A stretch of 64,000 bases of DNA from Flavitalea plasmicola (GCF_030546645.1 NZ_JAUOTO010000005.1:124001-188000), one strand, 5' to 3'. Shown: positions 25,147-34,132, counted from the first letter of the stretch. A program made the numbers and translations. The notes: a model not told the origin generated them from the letters alone.

Positions 25147-26175
25147 TTATTTCACCAGCCCCAGCCTGATCAAGCTTTCCGCAGTTGCGACAATGGCCTC
25201 CTTATTGGTTGTAGGATGCCAGTTGAGCAGCCGGGTAGCTTTCTCGTGGCTGGCATCTTTCACCATACCCAGGTGCGGGAGAATCATTTTCACCTTTGGA
25301 TTGAACAATCCCACCAGCCTGAGTATCCAGTTAGGCACCTCTTTTTTCGGGACCTTTGCTGCCTTATTGCCCAATGCACTTCGCAGAATAGTTGCTATAT
25401 CCAATAAGGAAACGGATTCTCCGGACGTGGCCAGAAAACGCTGACCACGGGCTTCCGGATGGGTCATGGCTTTGATGTGCAGATCGGCTACATCACGAAC
25501 GTCGACATACACTGATTTAATCCTGGGGACGCCTTTAAGCTGGCCGTTCAGCATCTGGCTGATGAACTGGATCGAATGTGAATAATCTGCGCCAAGCACA
25601 GGTCCTAAAACGCCCACCGGGTTAACAACGGCAAGCTCAAGGCCTTTGCCTTCGCCGTTTACATACTCCCACGCTGCTTTTTCAGCCATGGTTTTCGATC
25701 TCTGGTACGCTGGTATGTCTTTTGACAAGTCGGTCCAGTCTTCTTCCGTGTAAGGTCTTTTCCTGTCAGTCCCATAGCAGATGGCGCCAAAAGCAGATGT
25801 TAATACTACCCGCTCAACGCCGGCTGCTTTTGCTGCGCGCAATACATGCATTACTCCATTAACAGCCGGCACAATATACTCGTCTTCATGCTTTGCAATG
25901 AAATTCGGCGTTGGTGAGGCGGTGTGTATTACATAACGACAGCCTTCCGCAGCCGTTTTCCAGGCTGCCGCATCGGAAAGGTCGGCCTGAACAAAGGATA
26001 ATGGTTCAAAATTGGTAACGCCGGCGACGGACAGGAACTCTTTTACCTCGGGTATACGGTGTAAAGAACGCAAGGATGCTTTTACACGATAGCCTTTTTT
26101 TAGGAGTCCGGCCATACAATGACTGGCTATAAAGCCTGATCCCCCGGTGATCAGGACCTGATCTGATTGAATCAT
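25147..26175 (-). CDS. NAD-dependent epimerase/dehydratase family (extended SDR) oxidoreductase
   Basis: A 342-residue extended short-chain dehydrogenase started at the ATG at 26175 (MIQSDQVLITGGSGFIASH). The Rossmann motif is GGSGFIAS, followed by the conserved ADLSD, an ASP-type strand end (VIHTASPTPN), catalytic Ser-Tyr-Lys as LTSAFGA … YQRSK, and NPVGVLGP after it. The pattern is that of dihydroflavonol-4-reductase/aldehyde-reductase-like SDRs, which reduce carbonyl groups with NADPH. It is the first gene of the SDR-AKR-AraC operon. The promoter has a perfect TAATTTTG -7 box and two operator-like repeats 22 bases apart. Confidence 0.92.
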   Translation of the reverse strand: MIQSDQVLITGGSGFIASHCMAGLLKKGYRVKASLRSLHRIPEVKEFLSVAGVTNFEPLSFVQADLSDAAAWKTAAEGCRYVIHTASPTPNFIAKHEDEYIVPAVNGVMHVLRAAKAAGVERVVLTSAFGAICYGTDRKRPYTEEDWTDLSKDIPAYQRSKTMAEKAAWEYVNGEGKGLELAVVNPVGVLGPVLGADYSHSIQFISQMLNGQLKGVPRIKSVYVDVRDVADLHIKAMTHPEARGQRFLATSGESVSLLDIATILRSALGNKAAKVPKKEVPNWILRLVGLFNPKVKMILPHLGMVKDASHEKATRLLNWHPTTNKEAIVATAESLIRLGLVK

Positions 26176-26195
26176 AATTTTGACGTTTGACAAGC

Positions 26196-26262
26196 CAAAA
26201 TTACCCCATCCATCAACAGGGCCGTTTGTTTAAAAGGCGCAATTTGTTTGTTCAAAAGGCGC
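26196..26262 (-). promoter_or_regulatory. Promoter with two AraC-type direct-repeat operator sites
   Basis: On the minus strand TAATTTTG (26203-26196) matches the -7 consensus exactly and would start a leader of about 15 bases. Instead of a -33 box there are two direct repeats, TTTGTTTAAAAGGCGC (26225-26240) and TTTGTTCAAAAGGCGC (26247-26262) as read on the plus strand, with one mismatch and a 22-base period (two helical turns). The nearer site covers the -33 position. This is the classic geometry of AraC-family activation, and an AraC gene is the last gene of the operon. Confidence 0.65.
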
Positions 26263-26288
26263 GCGGGGAATCGATGCCAACGATTCGC

Positions 26289-28466
26289 CTATTGTTTTAC
26301 GATTGGCAGGGTCTTTCCCCCGGCACTCAAATAATATACGCCGCTGGCAAGGTCGCTGATATCAATTGACGTGGAGATGACTCCGCCTGCCGATGGTAAT
26401 CGAATCGCCCTGACCAGCTTGCCTGCACCATCATGCAACTCCAATTCGATGGGTCCCTGCTGGGCGGGCAACTGAACGTATAATACATCGTTTGCCGGAT
26501 TGGGGAAGACGGTGATGCCCGTAGCATTATCAAATGCGACCGCTATGGTTCTGCTGTAAGTATAGCTGCCACTGCGGTCGACGATCTTCAGCCGATAATA
26601 GTCTACCGAAGGCAGGGGCCTGCGATCATAATAAGAATAGTTCCTTTCCAGACCGGCATTGCCGGGTATGGTCGCAGTAGCGGCAACCGTACCAATGGGG
26701 TTGAATGTTACCCCGTCAGCACTCCTTTCAATATAAAACGATATTACCCCAGGGTCGTCGCTGACCGTAAAATCCAACCGAACGTCATTACCTTCTTTCA
26801 CTGCCGTCAGGGAAGTAAGGCCAACTGCCAAGACCGGTAAACTGCCCGTCAGCTGCAGCGAGCTGATCGACAACGGCGCCAGGGTCACTTGCACGCTGGT
26901 ATCGCTGGCCGGCATTATGGTGGAGGACTGCAATGCGTTGTTGGTATGCGAAATAAACGTTTCGGTTCCTGCCGGAAGGTTAGACAAGGTGAGTACCTGG
27001 ACTGGCTGGTTGGGCAAGGTGAAATGAGCAAGGTTTACCGTAACGGTTTTGGAGAGGGTAAGCGACCGGTTTACCAGCACCACCGTAATCGAATCATTGG
27101 CATCACTGGCCGTGGCGTAGGCGGATACATTAAGCTCGTCGTTGGAAAGTGCCTGAATGCTGGTTTTTTTATTATACCTGCTGTACAGGTGAAGTGTTTC
27201 CCACATGCCCTTTTCCCAATTCCAGGGCGAGAAATATTCCACGCCATGCTTCATGAATTCACCTAAGGTGGAACCATACCACACCGCCTGGGCATTGGGA
27301 TTGTTATTGAGATTGACCGCCGTTTCCGAAACGCCAAAGGTCACCCCGTTGCCCGGCCCCATATACTGGTTCAGCCAGTTTTGGCACCTTCCGAATACAT
27401 CTTCAATTTGTATGGAATTATCCCACCCGCCATTGACCAGATGTACGCCGTTGGCTTCCGGATATGCATAACTGCTGTCAAAAAATACCCGGTGATACTG
27501 CACAATGTCGGCGGGGTTGGTGCTCCCGGGATAAAAATGCAGGTCGATCACGTCCAGCAGACGTATACCGGTTCGTTGCTGCTCTTCGGCCAGCCGCTTG
27601 ATAAAGTATTGCAGCCAGGGATAACGAAAGCCGTCGGACCCTGTCACCGGCCCTGCCCCAAAGGCATACCATTGCCATTCGTTGGGACTCACCGGGCCGC
27701 TCAGCTTAATACCAGGGCAGAGGGCCCGCGCCTTTTTCGCTACGGCGAAAAAACGCTGCATAAACGATTCCGCATCCAATTGAACGGGCATCACGTCATC
27801 ATGCGTACCGGACCATATTTCCACTTCGTTGTCCATGTTCCAGTAGCGGAGATGCGTAGAATCCAAACCTTGTCCGCCGCTGCCAAACCAATGGTTCAGG
27901 ATGCCTGTGGTGGAATCTTCATTCCAGTGTTCCAGATACAGGCTGGTATCGCCATTGACCAGGGCCTGGCTTCCGCCGGCGGGGTTAAGGGTTCCGCCGC
28001 CCGCGAGGTTCTGGCCCAGGCCCGACCAATATTGCGATTGGTTATAGGCCCAGTCATTGAAGTTATTGGCAGTGGTCAGCGCCGCCTGGCCTAAAAGCTG
28101 GAACCCCCACATGCCCTGTGCCGAGGGAATATTTTGTTGCAACGATGCAGCGGCAAAATCCCAATCGTGCTTGTATACATTATTGTACCAGTCGGGATGG
28201 CTGGCTAGTTTAAGCCGCCAATTGTAGGTGGATAGATTATTACCGCCGTTTTCACGGTAGAAGTTCAGGCCTGCATCTTTATACAGCTGCCAGGTGGCCG
28301 GGCTGGTCGGGTTGGAAGGGTCATCTGATATAGAACCATTCCTTCCATAAATAAAAGGGGAAACCGGCTTTCGGTTGGACTGCAGGTCTACATTTACCTG
28401 TACATTCTGGGCTAAAAGCAACGAATACGTTAAAACGAGTAGTAGGGACACGGCTATTTTTCTCAT
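26289..28466 (-). CDS. Glycoside hydrolase family 44 endoglucanase with T9SS sorting domain
   Basis: A 725-residue secreted enzyme, started at the ATG at 28466 (MRKIAVSLLLVLTYSLLLAQ, signal peptide). The GH44 barrel begins at residues about 25-45 with the SPFIYGRN motif. The acid/base region is WNMDNEVEIW (E214), a hallmark of the family, and the nucleophile candidate is E381 in FGVSETAVN. A beta domain follows, then a fibronectin-like segment (residues about 560-640) and the T9SS type A domain (ITVFPNPANDVLYVQL, ending TLPIVKQ). GH44 enzymes cleave beta-1,4-glucans (cellulose, xyloglucan, mannan backbones). No other polysaccharide utilisation genes are near, so it probably acts outside the cell on its own. 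Only the 280-base gap upstream, without clear promoter boxes, precedes it. Confidence 0.88.
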   Translation of the reverse strand: MRKIAVSLLLVLTYSLLLAQNVQVNVDLQSNRKPVSPFIYGRNGSISDDPSNPTSPATWQLYKDAGLNFYRENGGNNLSTYNWRLKLASHPDWYNNVYKHDWDFAAASLQQNIPSAQGMWGFQLLGQAALTTANNFNDWAYNQSQYWSGLGQNLAGGGTLNPAGGSQALVNGDTSLYLEHWNEDSTTGILNHWFGSGGQGLDSTHLRYWNMDNEVEIWSGTHDDVMPVQLDAESFMQRFFAVAKKARALCPGIKLSGPVSPNEWQWYAFGAGPVTGSDGFRYPWLQYFIKRLAEEQQRTGIRLLDVIDLHFYPGSTNPADIVQYHRVFFDSSYAYPEANGVHLVNGGWDNSIQIEDVFGRCQNWLNQYMGPGNGVTFGVSETAVNLNNNPNAQAVWYGSTLGEFMKHGVEYFSPWNWEKGMWETLHLYSRYNKKTSIQALSNDELNVSAYATASDANDSITVVLVNRSLTLSKTVTVNLAHFTLPNQPVQVLTLSNLPAGTETFISHTNNALQSSTIMPASDTSVQVTLAPLSISSLQLTGSLPVLAVGLTSLTAVKEGNDVRLDFTVSDDPGVISFYIERSADGVTFNPIGTVAATATIPGNAGLERNYSYYDRRPLPSVDYYRLKIVDRSGSYTYSRTIAVAFDNATGITVFPNPANDVLYVQLPAQQGPIELELHDGAGKLVRAIRLPSAGGVISTSIDISDLASGVYYLSAGGKTLPIVKQ

Positions 28467-28746
28467 AACAAAAAGATATTGAGATCCTGCGGCAGCACTA
28501 ATATTTACCCGAACGGGCAATAGCACAGCCAAAAAAAGATAAAATGACAGGGTGACTCTCCGTCGAGCATGCGAAGCAAGTGAACGAGGTAAAAAAGGAA
28601 CACCGCGCTCAATGACACGGTGGCCAAACCTGCAAATTATGTTCCAAAAATGTCAGTGTCTAGGGTATCATTCTGTTATTTCGAGGGATAAAATGTTCAA
28701 TTACATTAGCGCAGAGCGATAATCAGTTTTTTTTAGTCATGATTCA
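28467..28746. other. Intergenic region upstream of the GH44 gene
   Basis: The 280 bases between the GH44 start and the end of the propeller lipoprotein contain no gene-sized reading frame. No convincing TTTG/TAnnTTTG pair, terminator hairpin or repeat was found. Confidence 0.5.
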
Positions 28747-29733
28747 CTATTTAGTCGGGATTCCCAGCGTGTATATCCACAAGGCAGCCTCGTCTTTTCC
28801 GCTGGCGGGGACAGCCAGCAACAGCTGCCGCTGATCCGGCAACCAAAGGCTGGTGCGGGCTCCTTTTCTTGTAGCGATATGGTTGATCAGGACATTGTTC
28901 CGGAACACATCCACGAAGCCTTCCCCTCCCGAAACAAAAAGCAGGCTGTCTTTTGCAGAATAAAACAGGTCATCAGCGTCCCCGACACAAGGCAGCGATT
29001 GCAGGAGCTTCCCCGTCCGGGTATCCAGCACCCGCACCTGGGCAGGATGGCGATAGCCAATAAAAAGCCGATTGCCTTCTTCATCCAATGCCATCGGGAA
29101 ATTGGCGGACGCCCCGCTGTTTTTCCAGGTGTCGGTGACCTTCATTGTGCCCATCTCTGCGGCCACTACCATCCCCGCCTCCGGAACATTGACAAATAAT
29201 CGCCCTGCACCCGTCAATTGAAAGGATTCCGGGTGCCCTTTCAACAGGAGGTCTTCCATCTTCTTCATTTGCCCGGGGTCGATCGTTGCAATGGCCCCAC
29301 TACCATATCCGACATACAACCGTCCGCCACCATAGCGGACATTATCTGCATCGTCACCCAATGTGACCCTCCCCCCTTCTGTATAATTTTGGCCATTGTA
29401 AAAAACGCAGCTGCCGTCTGCACCATTGGCGACCACCAGGCGCTGTAATGCAGGAATATACAGCACTCCCTGGGGCTCATGCAGCCCGGGGATCGTATGT
29501 GCCCGGGTCTTGCCGGCCAGGTCGACTACCTCCACCGTGTTATTTCCCAACGCCGCTATGAATCCACGGTGTCCTGCCGGGTCATAGGCCAGATGATCAA
29601 TCCTTCCTTTTACGCCCGGCAAAGGGATCTTCGTTTCCAGGCGCAAGATATCTTTTTCCAAATGCGTCGTATCCGGCCTGTTGTTGCATGACAGCAGGAC
29701 CAGCAATATCGGGATGACCGCCATGGCTTTCAT
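28747..29733 (-). CDS. Lipoprotein with YncE/NHL-like beta-propeller
   Basis: A 328-residue lipoprotein started at the ATG at 29733 (MKAMAVIPILLVLLSC, lipobox LLSC); a longer frame to 29766 lacks a signal. The rest is a seven-bladed propeller of the YncE/SMP-30-like kind, with repeated strands such as RIDHLAYDPAGHRGFIAAL, NNTVEVVDLAGKT, RLFIGYRHPAQVRVLDTRTG and LLFVSGGEGFVDVFR. These proteins sit in the periplasm or outer membrane and often bind ligands or partners; no catalytic residues are suggested. It lies 74 bases after the ankyrin gene on the same strand and may be the last gene of the LytS-LytR cluster. Confidence 0.82.
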   Translation of the reverse strand: MKAMAVIPILLVLLSCNNRPDTTHLEKDILRLETKIPLPGVKGRIDHLAYDPAGHRGFIAALGNNTVEVVDLAGKTRAHTIPGLHEPQGVLYIPALQRLVVANGADGSCVFYNGQNYTEGGRVTLGDDADNVRYGGGRLYVGYGSGAIATIDPGQMKKMEDLLLKGHPESFQLTGAGRLFVNVPEAGMVVAAEMGTMKVTDTWKNSGASANFPMALDEEGNRLFIGYRHPAQVRVLDTRTGKLLQSLPCVGDADDLFYSAKDSLLFVSGGEGFVDVFRNNVLINHIATRKGARTSLWLPDQRQLLLAVPASGKDEAALWIYTLGIPTK

Positions 29734-29807
29734 TTTAGTAAAATTACAACAAGGGATCGAACTCATCCCGGCGATTTGCGCAGTGTTTGGCCCAGGAGAA
29801 CATTGTC

Positions 29808-30542
29808 CTAATCCTTTTCCGGCAAGTATTCTCCAAATAGTTTCCAGTCCATGCTATTTCCCCAACCTTGTCCATGGTCGCTTGTATTGACGGCTTTATG
29901 GTTGTCGCCAATATGGTACTTGCCATAACTTAATAATGACAAGATATTTCCTGGTCGTAAGTGCTCACTTGCCCAACTCAAAGGTGAGTCGCCATTAGCA
30001 TCTTTGGCTGTTTTGTCTGCGCCATGTTCTATTAAATAGGAAATTGTTTTTTCATCCGCGTAAGCCGCCGCTCTGTGTAGCGGCGTTTCTCCTTTGGTCC
30101 TTACGTCACGCATAAAAGCGCCCGTTTCTATTCCCGGAATTGTTTTGGCGTTGACATTTGCTCCCTTGTCAACCAGCAATTTTACGGTGTAGAAATAGTA
30201 AGGCCTGCCGGCTTTTGAAAGTGCGCTATGCAATGGAGTTTCATTGGTAGTGTCAACATGGGCATTTACGTCTGCACCATTGTTTATTAAAAAGTCGCAA
30301 ACTTTCCAATGTCCGAAGAAAGCCGCATGTCCTAATTCTTTGTGTAGATTAATGCTATCGAGCGTACCACCTGCTTTTAAAACTGCTTTCAGCCCCGTTG
30401 TGTCATTATAATAAACGAGCCACTGCAAAGGTTTTACTTGCCCTTCCTGTAATAGTTCCTTCCAGTTTGGTTGATCGAAAAGATCGAGAATAAGATCAGT
30501 GCGTCCCCTGCTGATGCGTGCCAGAATTTGTGCAACTTCCAT
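29808..30542 (-). CDS. Ankyrin-repeat protein
   Basis: A 244-residue cytoplasmic protein. Residues about 45-200 hold four or five ankyrin repeats: GHAAFFGHWKVCDFLINNGA, TPLHSALSKAGR, LLVDKGANVNAKT, TPLHRAAAYADEKTISYLIE and SPLSWASEHLRP. It has no signal peptide and no enzyme domain. It follows the response regulator by 26 bases, so it is likely co-transcribed and may act as a protein-binding partner of the signalling pair; that link rests on position only. Confidence 0.88.
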   Translation of the reverse strand: MEVAQILARISRGRTDLILDLFDQPNWKELLQEGQVKPLQWLVYYNDTTGLKAVLKAGGTLDSINLHKELGHAAFFGHWKVCDFLINNGADVNAHVDTTNETPLHSALSKAGRPYYFYTVKLLVDKGANVNAKTIPGIETGAFMRDVRTKGETPLHRAAAYADEKTISYLIEHGADKTAKDANGDSPLSWASEHLRPGNILSLLSYGKYHIGDNHKAVNTSDHGQGWGNSMDWKLFGEYLPEKD

Positions 30543-30568
30543 AAATCGGTCTTTTAAATAGTTATGAA

Positions 30569-31273
30569 TTAAAATTTAAGGTTACCAGGTATGTCGCGGA
30601 AAGATCCCAGCACCTCTTTTTTATACTTTTCACCAATAGGGATCGTCTTTTTGTTTATTTTCAGGGCATTGTTATACATCTCTGTGACGGCTGGCATAGC
30701 GACGATAAAGGAGCGGTGAACCCTTTTAAACTGATCTTCTCCGAGGAGCTCTTCGATGGATTTCATGGTCATATGCTTGATATAGGACTGGTTGGCCGTG
30801 TATAGCATGACATAATCTTTCCGTGATTCGATGTAAAGAATATCTCTGCAAAGAACTTTATTAAGCTTGCCGTCTTTTTTTACCAAAAAAAACTTCGTCT
30901 TTTCCAATGCGTCGGATGAGGTGTCGTGCAGGAATTTCCTGATGCTTCGTTCAAATCTTTCGAAGCCCACAGGTTTTACCAGGTAGTCCAGGGCGTCAAG
31001 GTCATAGCTTTCAGCTGCATATTCGGTGTAGGCCGTGGTAAATATGACTGCCGGTGGATGTTTCAACGACCGGAGCAATTGCAGGCCATTGATCGCCGGC
31101 ATTTGAATATCCAGAAACAGGAGGTGAATAGTTTGTGTATGCAGCAGCTGGAATGCGGCTATCGCGTTTTCTGCTGACCCCCATACTTTCAGCTGCGGAA
31201 AGGACTGAAGGTGTTTTTCAATAACCTTTCTTGCCAAAGGTTCATCATCTATGATCAGGCAATTGTACGTCAT
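30569..31273 (-). CDS. LytTR-type response regulator
   Basis: A 234-residue response regulator. The receiver domain (residues 1-120) has the acidic pair in LIIDDEPLA, the phospho-acceptor aspartate in LLFLDIQMPA, the Thr in IFTTAYTEYA and the Lys in DYLVKPVG. The LytTR DNA-binding domain spans about 135-230 (ILYIESRKDYVMLYT, FKRVHRSFIVAM). The start overlaps the upstream kinase stop by four bases (ATGA), so translation is coupled. Together they make a LytS/LytR-like two-component system; the target promoters are unknown. Confidence 0.95.
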   Translation of the reverse strand: MTYNCLIIDDEPLARKVIEKHLQSFPQLKVWGSAENAIAAFQLLHTQTIHLLFLDIQMPAINGLQLLRSLKHPPAVIFTTAYTEYAAESYDLDALDYLVKPVGFERFERSIRKFLHDTSSDALEKTKFFLVKKDGKLNKVLCRDILYIESRKDYVMLYTANQSYIKHMTMKSIEELLGEDQFKRVHRSFIVAMPAVTEMYNNALKINKKTIPIGEKYKKEVLGSFRDIPGNLKF

Positions 31274-32313
31274 GAGAGCATCAACGTTAAATTTACTTCA
31301 AACTGATGCGCTGTCTGCTGCACCAGAATGGTATGTTTGTTTGGATACAGCAGCTCTAATCTTTGCCGGAGGTTTTCAAGACCGATGCCGGAGTCGCCGG
31401 GAGGCGTACTTTGGGTATGGCTGTTTTTTACCTCGAAAATAATTTCATTGTTTTCTATGAGCATTCCGGCCTCCATCCATGGATTATGGATGACATTCAA
31501 TCCGTGTTTAAAGCCGTTTTCCATTATGGGCATAAAAAGTAGCGGCGGAATGCATATTCCACGAACATCACCCTGTACAGTAAAGGATATCAGGCTGCTG
31601 TTGTCATGCCGGATGTTTTCCAGCTGTACGAAATTTTGCAGGAATTCAATTTCCTTTTGAAGCGGTACCCTGTTTTCTTTGCCATTGTAAACGATGTAAC
31701 GCATCAGCTGGGATAGCTTATCCACCATCGGAGCGGTTTTTTCTGACTGGTACAAGGCAAGGCTGTAAATATTGTTCAGGGTATTAAAAAAGAAATGCGG
31801 GTGCAGTTGCGCCTTCAGGTAATCCAATTGGAGTTGAAGCTGCTGCTCCTTTAGCCGTCGTATGATACGCTCTGCCTCCCACCTGTTCAGGAAATAGGCA
31901 AAACCGGCAAGGGCAAATAGGTTGATGAAGGTGAAGTGCAGCGACTGCCGGGGGAAATGATAGTTTTTCCAGGTAAGCATGGGATATTTGCCCGGCATAC
32001 CGGATGGGGAAAGAGCGTTTCCTGCTAACCAATCCGTCAAATGAAGATAGATATCAAAAAGGACAATAAACAGGAGGACTGACAAAAGAAACCTGCCTAA
32101 CTTATTTTTTAATAGCAAGGGTACCTGCCACCTGTAATATAGATAATAAGGCAGCATTGTAAGGGGTATGGTAATAAGACGATATCTAAAGGTTTTCCAG
32201 GGGTCGCCTCCATCCAGCATAGAACGATACTGCCAGTCGTTGGCCAATTGCAGCAGGAAGAAGTAGAAAACAAAGAATCCTGCAACCGTCCAGGTCATTC
32301 GCAGTCGCTCCAT
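31270..32313 (-). CDS. LytS-type sensor histidine kinase
   Basis: A 347-residue kinase with four membrane segments in the first 140 residues, no periplasmic sensor domain of size, and the His_kinase domain with the phospho-acceptor histidine in LKAQLHPHFFFNTLNNIYSL. The C-terminal ATP-binding domain has the N-box (IMENGFKHGL) and a G-box (DSGIGLENLRQRL). It is the YehU/LytS type common in this phylum, and phosphorylates the overlapping LytTR regulator. What it senses is not apparent. Confidence 0.94.
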   Translation of the reverse strand: MERLRMTWTVAGFFVFYFFLLQLANDWQYRSMLDGGDPWKTFRYRLITIPLTMLPYYLYYRWQVPLLLKNKLGRFLLSVLLFIVLFDIYLHLTDWLAGNALSPSGMPGKYPMLTWKNYHFPRQSLHFTFINLFALAGFAYFLNRWEAERIIRRLKEQQLQLQLDYLKAQLHPHFFFNTLNNIYSLALYQSEKTAPMVDKLSQLMRYIVYNGKENRVPLQKEIEFLQNFVQLENIRHDNSSLISFTVQGDVRGICIPPLLFMPIMENGFKHGLNVIHNPWMEAGMLIENNEIIFEVKNSHTQSTPPGDSGIGLENLRQRLELLYPNKHTILVQQTAHQFEVNLTLMLS

Positions 32314-32528
32314 GACATTGAAGTTAATTTAAAAAATGGATGTATGAAACTATACTGTAATTATCATTCCGCATTTTAGACAAACGCCCTTTTTTCTTAG
32401 ACTAATAGGGATGGGCGGCGGCTTGTCAAAAATAACCGGGCGCCCGTCTAATTATTTTGCCGAAGGTCTGGAGGGTGCTGATATTGCATTGCAAATTTTA
32501 TTATCAACGAATTTAAAAAGGATGCGTC

Positions 32529-33212
32529 ATGCACAAGATTGTCGTAGTAATAGGCCTTTTTGTATGTAGTAATTTAAATGGCCAGCATTACCTAAAAGAT
32601 GCTCGTAGCCCGGCGCAGAAGGAGGATCCCTACAATAGTTATCAGTCAGACTTTATCAGCAAAACGGATTTATTAAAGGCACTGGAGTTGGCCGGGGTCC
32701 AGGTGTTTAAATTTCCGCTTGCTTCATTTGCGAAGGAATATAAGCTGTCCGTCACCGTTGATGAATATGTTGACGGGAAGAAAGGCCGTTCAATAGATTT
32801 GTATGCCATCGGAAAGAACACCTATACTTATTTCAAGGACAGTAGCCTGGATATTCATCATGGGTTATTTACTGATTTTATTGATCAGCTGACCTTTTTA
32901 TCGAGAAATGAGAATGACAGCTCGATAATTTTAGCATTAACTACTTATGCAGGGTCTGACAGAATAAGGCTTGCGAAAAGACAGACCCGGAAGTTTCAGT
33001 ATTACAATTGGCGCCGCTTTAGTAAAACGGATTGGGTGCTCAACCGCGAAACCCCTCTTTTAGTCTGTGCATCTTCCTGGTATGACCCAAAAAATAATGT
33101 TGAACGATTTTGCGGGGTGGTTGACTTATCCCGCGATGAAAAAGAAACCAGGAAACTTCTAAGCGCTTCCCCCCATTACTACCTGATCAGCTACAAGGTA
33201 TCTGAAAAATAG
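32529..33212 (+). CDS. Exported hypothetical protein
   Basis: A 227-residue protein with a signal peptide (MHKIVVVIGLFVCSNLNGQ). The mature domain includes KTDLLKALELAGVQVFKFPL and YKLSVTVDEYVDGKK, resembling a Bacteroidota group of exported proteins of unknown function (DUF5041-like by eye, not certain). It has no catalytic motif. It lies between the LytS kinase and the beta-lactamase-like gene, transcribed on its own on the plus strand. Confidence 0.7.
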   Translation: MHKIVVVIGLFVCSNLNGQHYLKDARSPAQKEDPYNSYQSDFISKTDLLKALELAGVQVFKFPLASFAKEYKLSVTVDEYVDGKKGRSIDLYAIGKNTYTYFKDSSLDIHHGLFTDFIDQLTFLSRNENDSSIILALTTYAGSDRIRLAKRQTRKFQYYNWRRFSKTDWVLNRETPLLVCASSWYDPKNNVERFCGVVDLSRDEKETRKLLSASPHYYLISYKVSEK

Positions 33213-33250
33213 TATTTGAGACAGGGTCTGTGCGTTGGACTATGTTTTGT

Positions 33251-34132
33251 CTATGGGTTGATCCGCTTCAGATAGGCGTCCCGCAATTGACTGATTGCCA
33301 AATCGTAATCTGCGCGGTCAGAAAAGGCTTCCGGACGATAGCCATCCTCCGGCGCATGCTTTTTGTGCAGGTCGAACTGGTTGGCGTGCGCGGCAACCCA
33401 GATATCAAATTGCAGGCCTTTCATCGCTTCCAAAGTATATGCATAATCCTTTCCCACTTCGGGGTACGAAGGCATTCCGGGAAATTTTGTCTCTTCGAGG
33501 ATCGTTGGCATATTAGCGATCAACACGCGATAGCTGCGCGCCTCATCCTTCACATCGAAAAGGAAGCTGCAGGACCCCTTGGTGTGGCCGGGATGGTGCA
33601 GTAAGACAATCCGCATCTCCCCTAATTTTACGGTATCCTGATCGTGCAGCCGTCTATCCACCTTCACTGGTTGGAAGATGGGGCCTTTGCCTCCCATGGT
33701 ATAATCCGAATTGCCGCCATCTGCAAGCACGGGGGCATCCTTATCATCTATCATTATGCTGGCGCCCGTCATCTTTTTTATGGCAGCCATGGCGCCTACA
33801 TGGTCGAAATGTGCCTGGTTTGTCAGCAGGATCCTGATATCCGAGAATTTGAATCCCAGCGCTTCCACATGTCTGCGGATCATGGTGTCAGATCCGGGGA
33901 GACCCGTATTGATGAGGATATGGCCCCTGGACGTCGTGATCAGGTAGCTGCAAAGGTCATAGGAACCCACGTAGTAGAGGTTACCTGCGATACGGAAAGG
34001 TTTGTAATCCTGCACCCACTCCTGTTTGAAATTGGGCAGCGGGATGAGTTTTTGGCAGGAAGAAGGTATAGTGACGAAGGAAAGGATTGTGATCAAGAGG
34101 AGTGTTGCCAGGGTCAAATTGAATTTTTGCAT
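33251..34132 (-). CDS. Subclass B3 metallo-beta-lactamase, Q-variant (GOB-like active site)
   Basis: A 293-residue protein started at the ATG at 34132 (MQKFNLTLATLLLITILSF…), which gives a signal peptide, after which SSC-QK may even be a lipobox; the frame is open to 34246. The metal motif is N-Q106-A-H108-F-D110-H111, so the first zinc ligand histidine of most B3 enzymes is glutamine, as in the GOB enzymes of Elizabethkingia. The other ligands are present: H183 in HHPGHTKG and a C-terminal histidine (H249 or H256). The KDAPVLADGGNSDYTMGG loop is typical of subclass B3. Expected role: periplasmic hydrolysis of beta-lactams, or of another lactone/amide. It is divergent from the ArsR operon, with 125 bases between. 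Confidence 0.88.
   Translation of the reverse strand: MQKFNLTLATLLLITILSFVTIPSSCQKLIPLPNFKQEWVQDYKPFRIAGNLYYVGSYDLCSYLITTSRGHILINTGLPGSDTMIRRHVEALGFKFSDIRILLTNQAHFDHVGAMAAIKKMTGASIMIDDKDAPVLADGGNSDYTMGGKGPIFQPVKVDRRLHDQDTVKLGEMRIVLLHHPGHTKGSCSFLFDVKDEARSYRVLIANMPTILEETKFPGMPSYPEVGKDYAYTLEAMKGLQFDIWVAAHANQFDLHKKHAPEDGYRPEAFSDRADYDLAISQLRDAYLKRINP

Noticed and set aside
27381..28094. 237-codon plus-strand frame opposite the GH44 gene
   Set aside because: Antisense frame without family features; the GH44 catalytic motifs are on the other strand.
32529..33212. Firm assignment of the exported protein to DUF5041
   Set aside because: The resemblance is by eye over a short stretch only, so it is mentioned but not used as the call.
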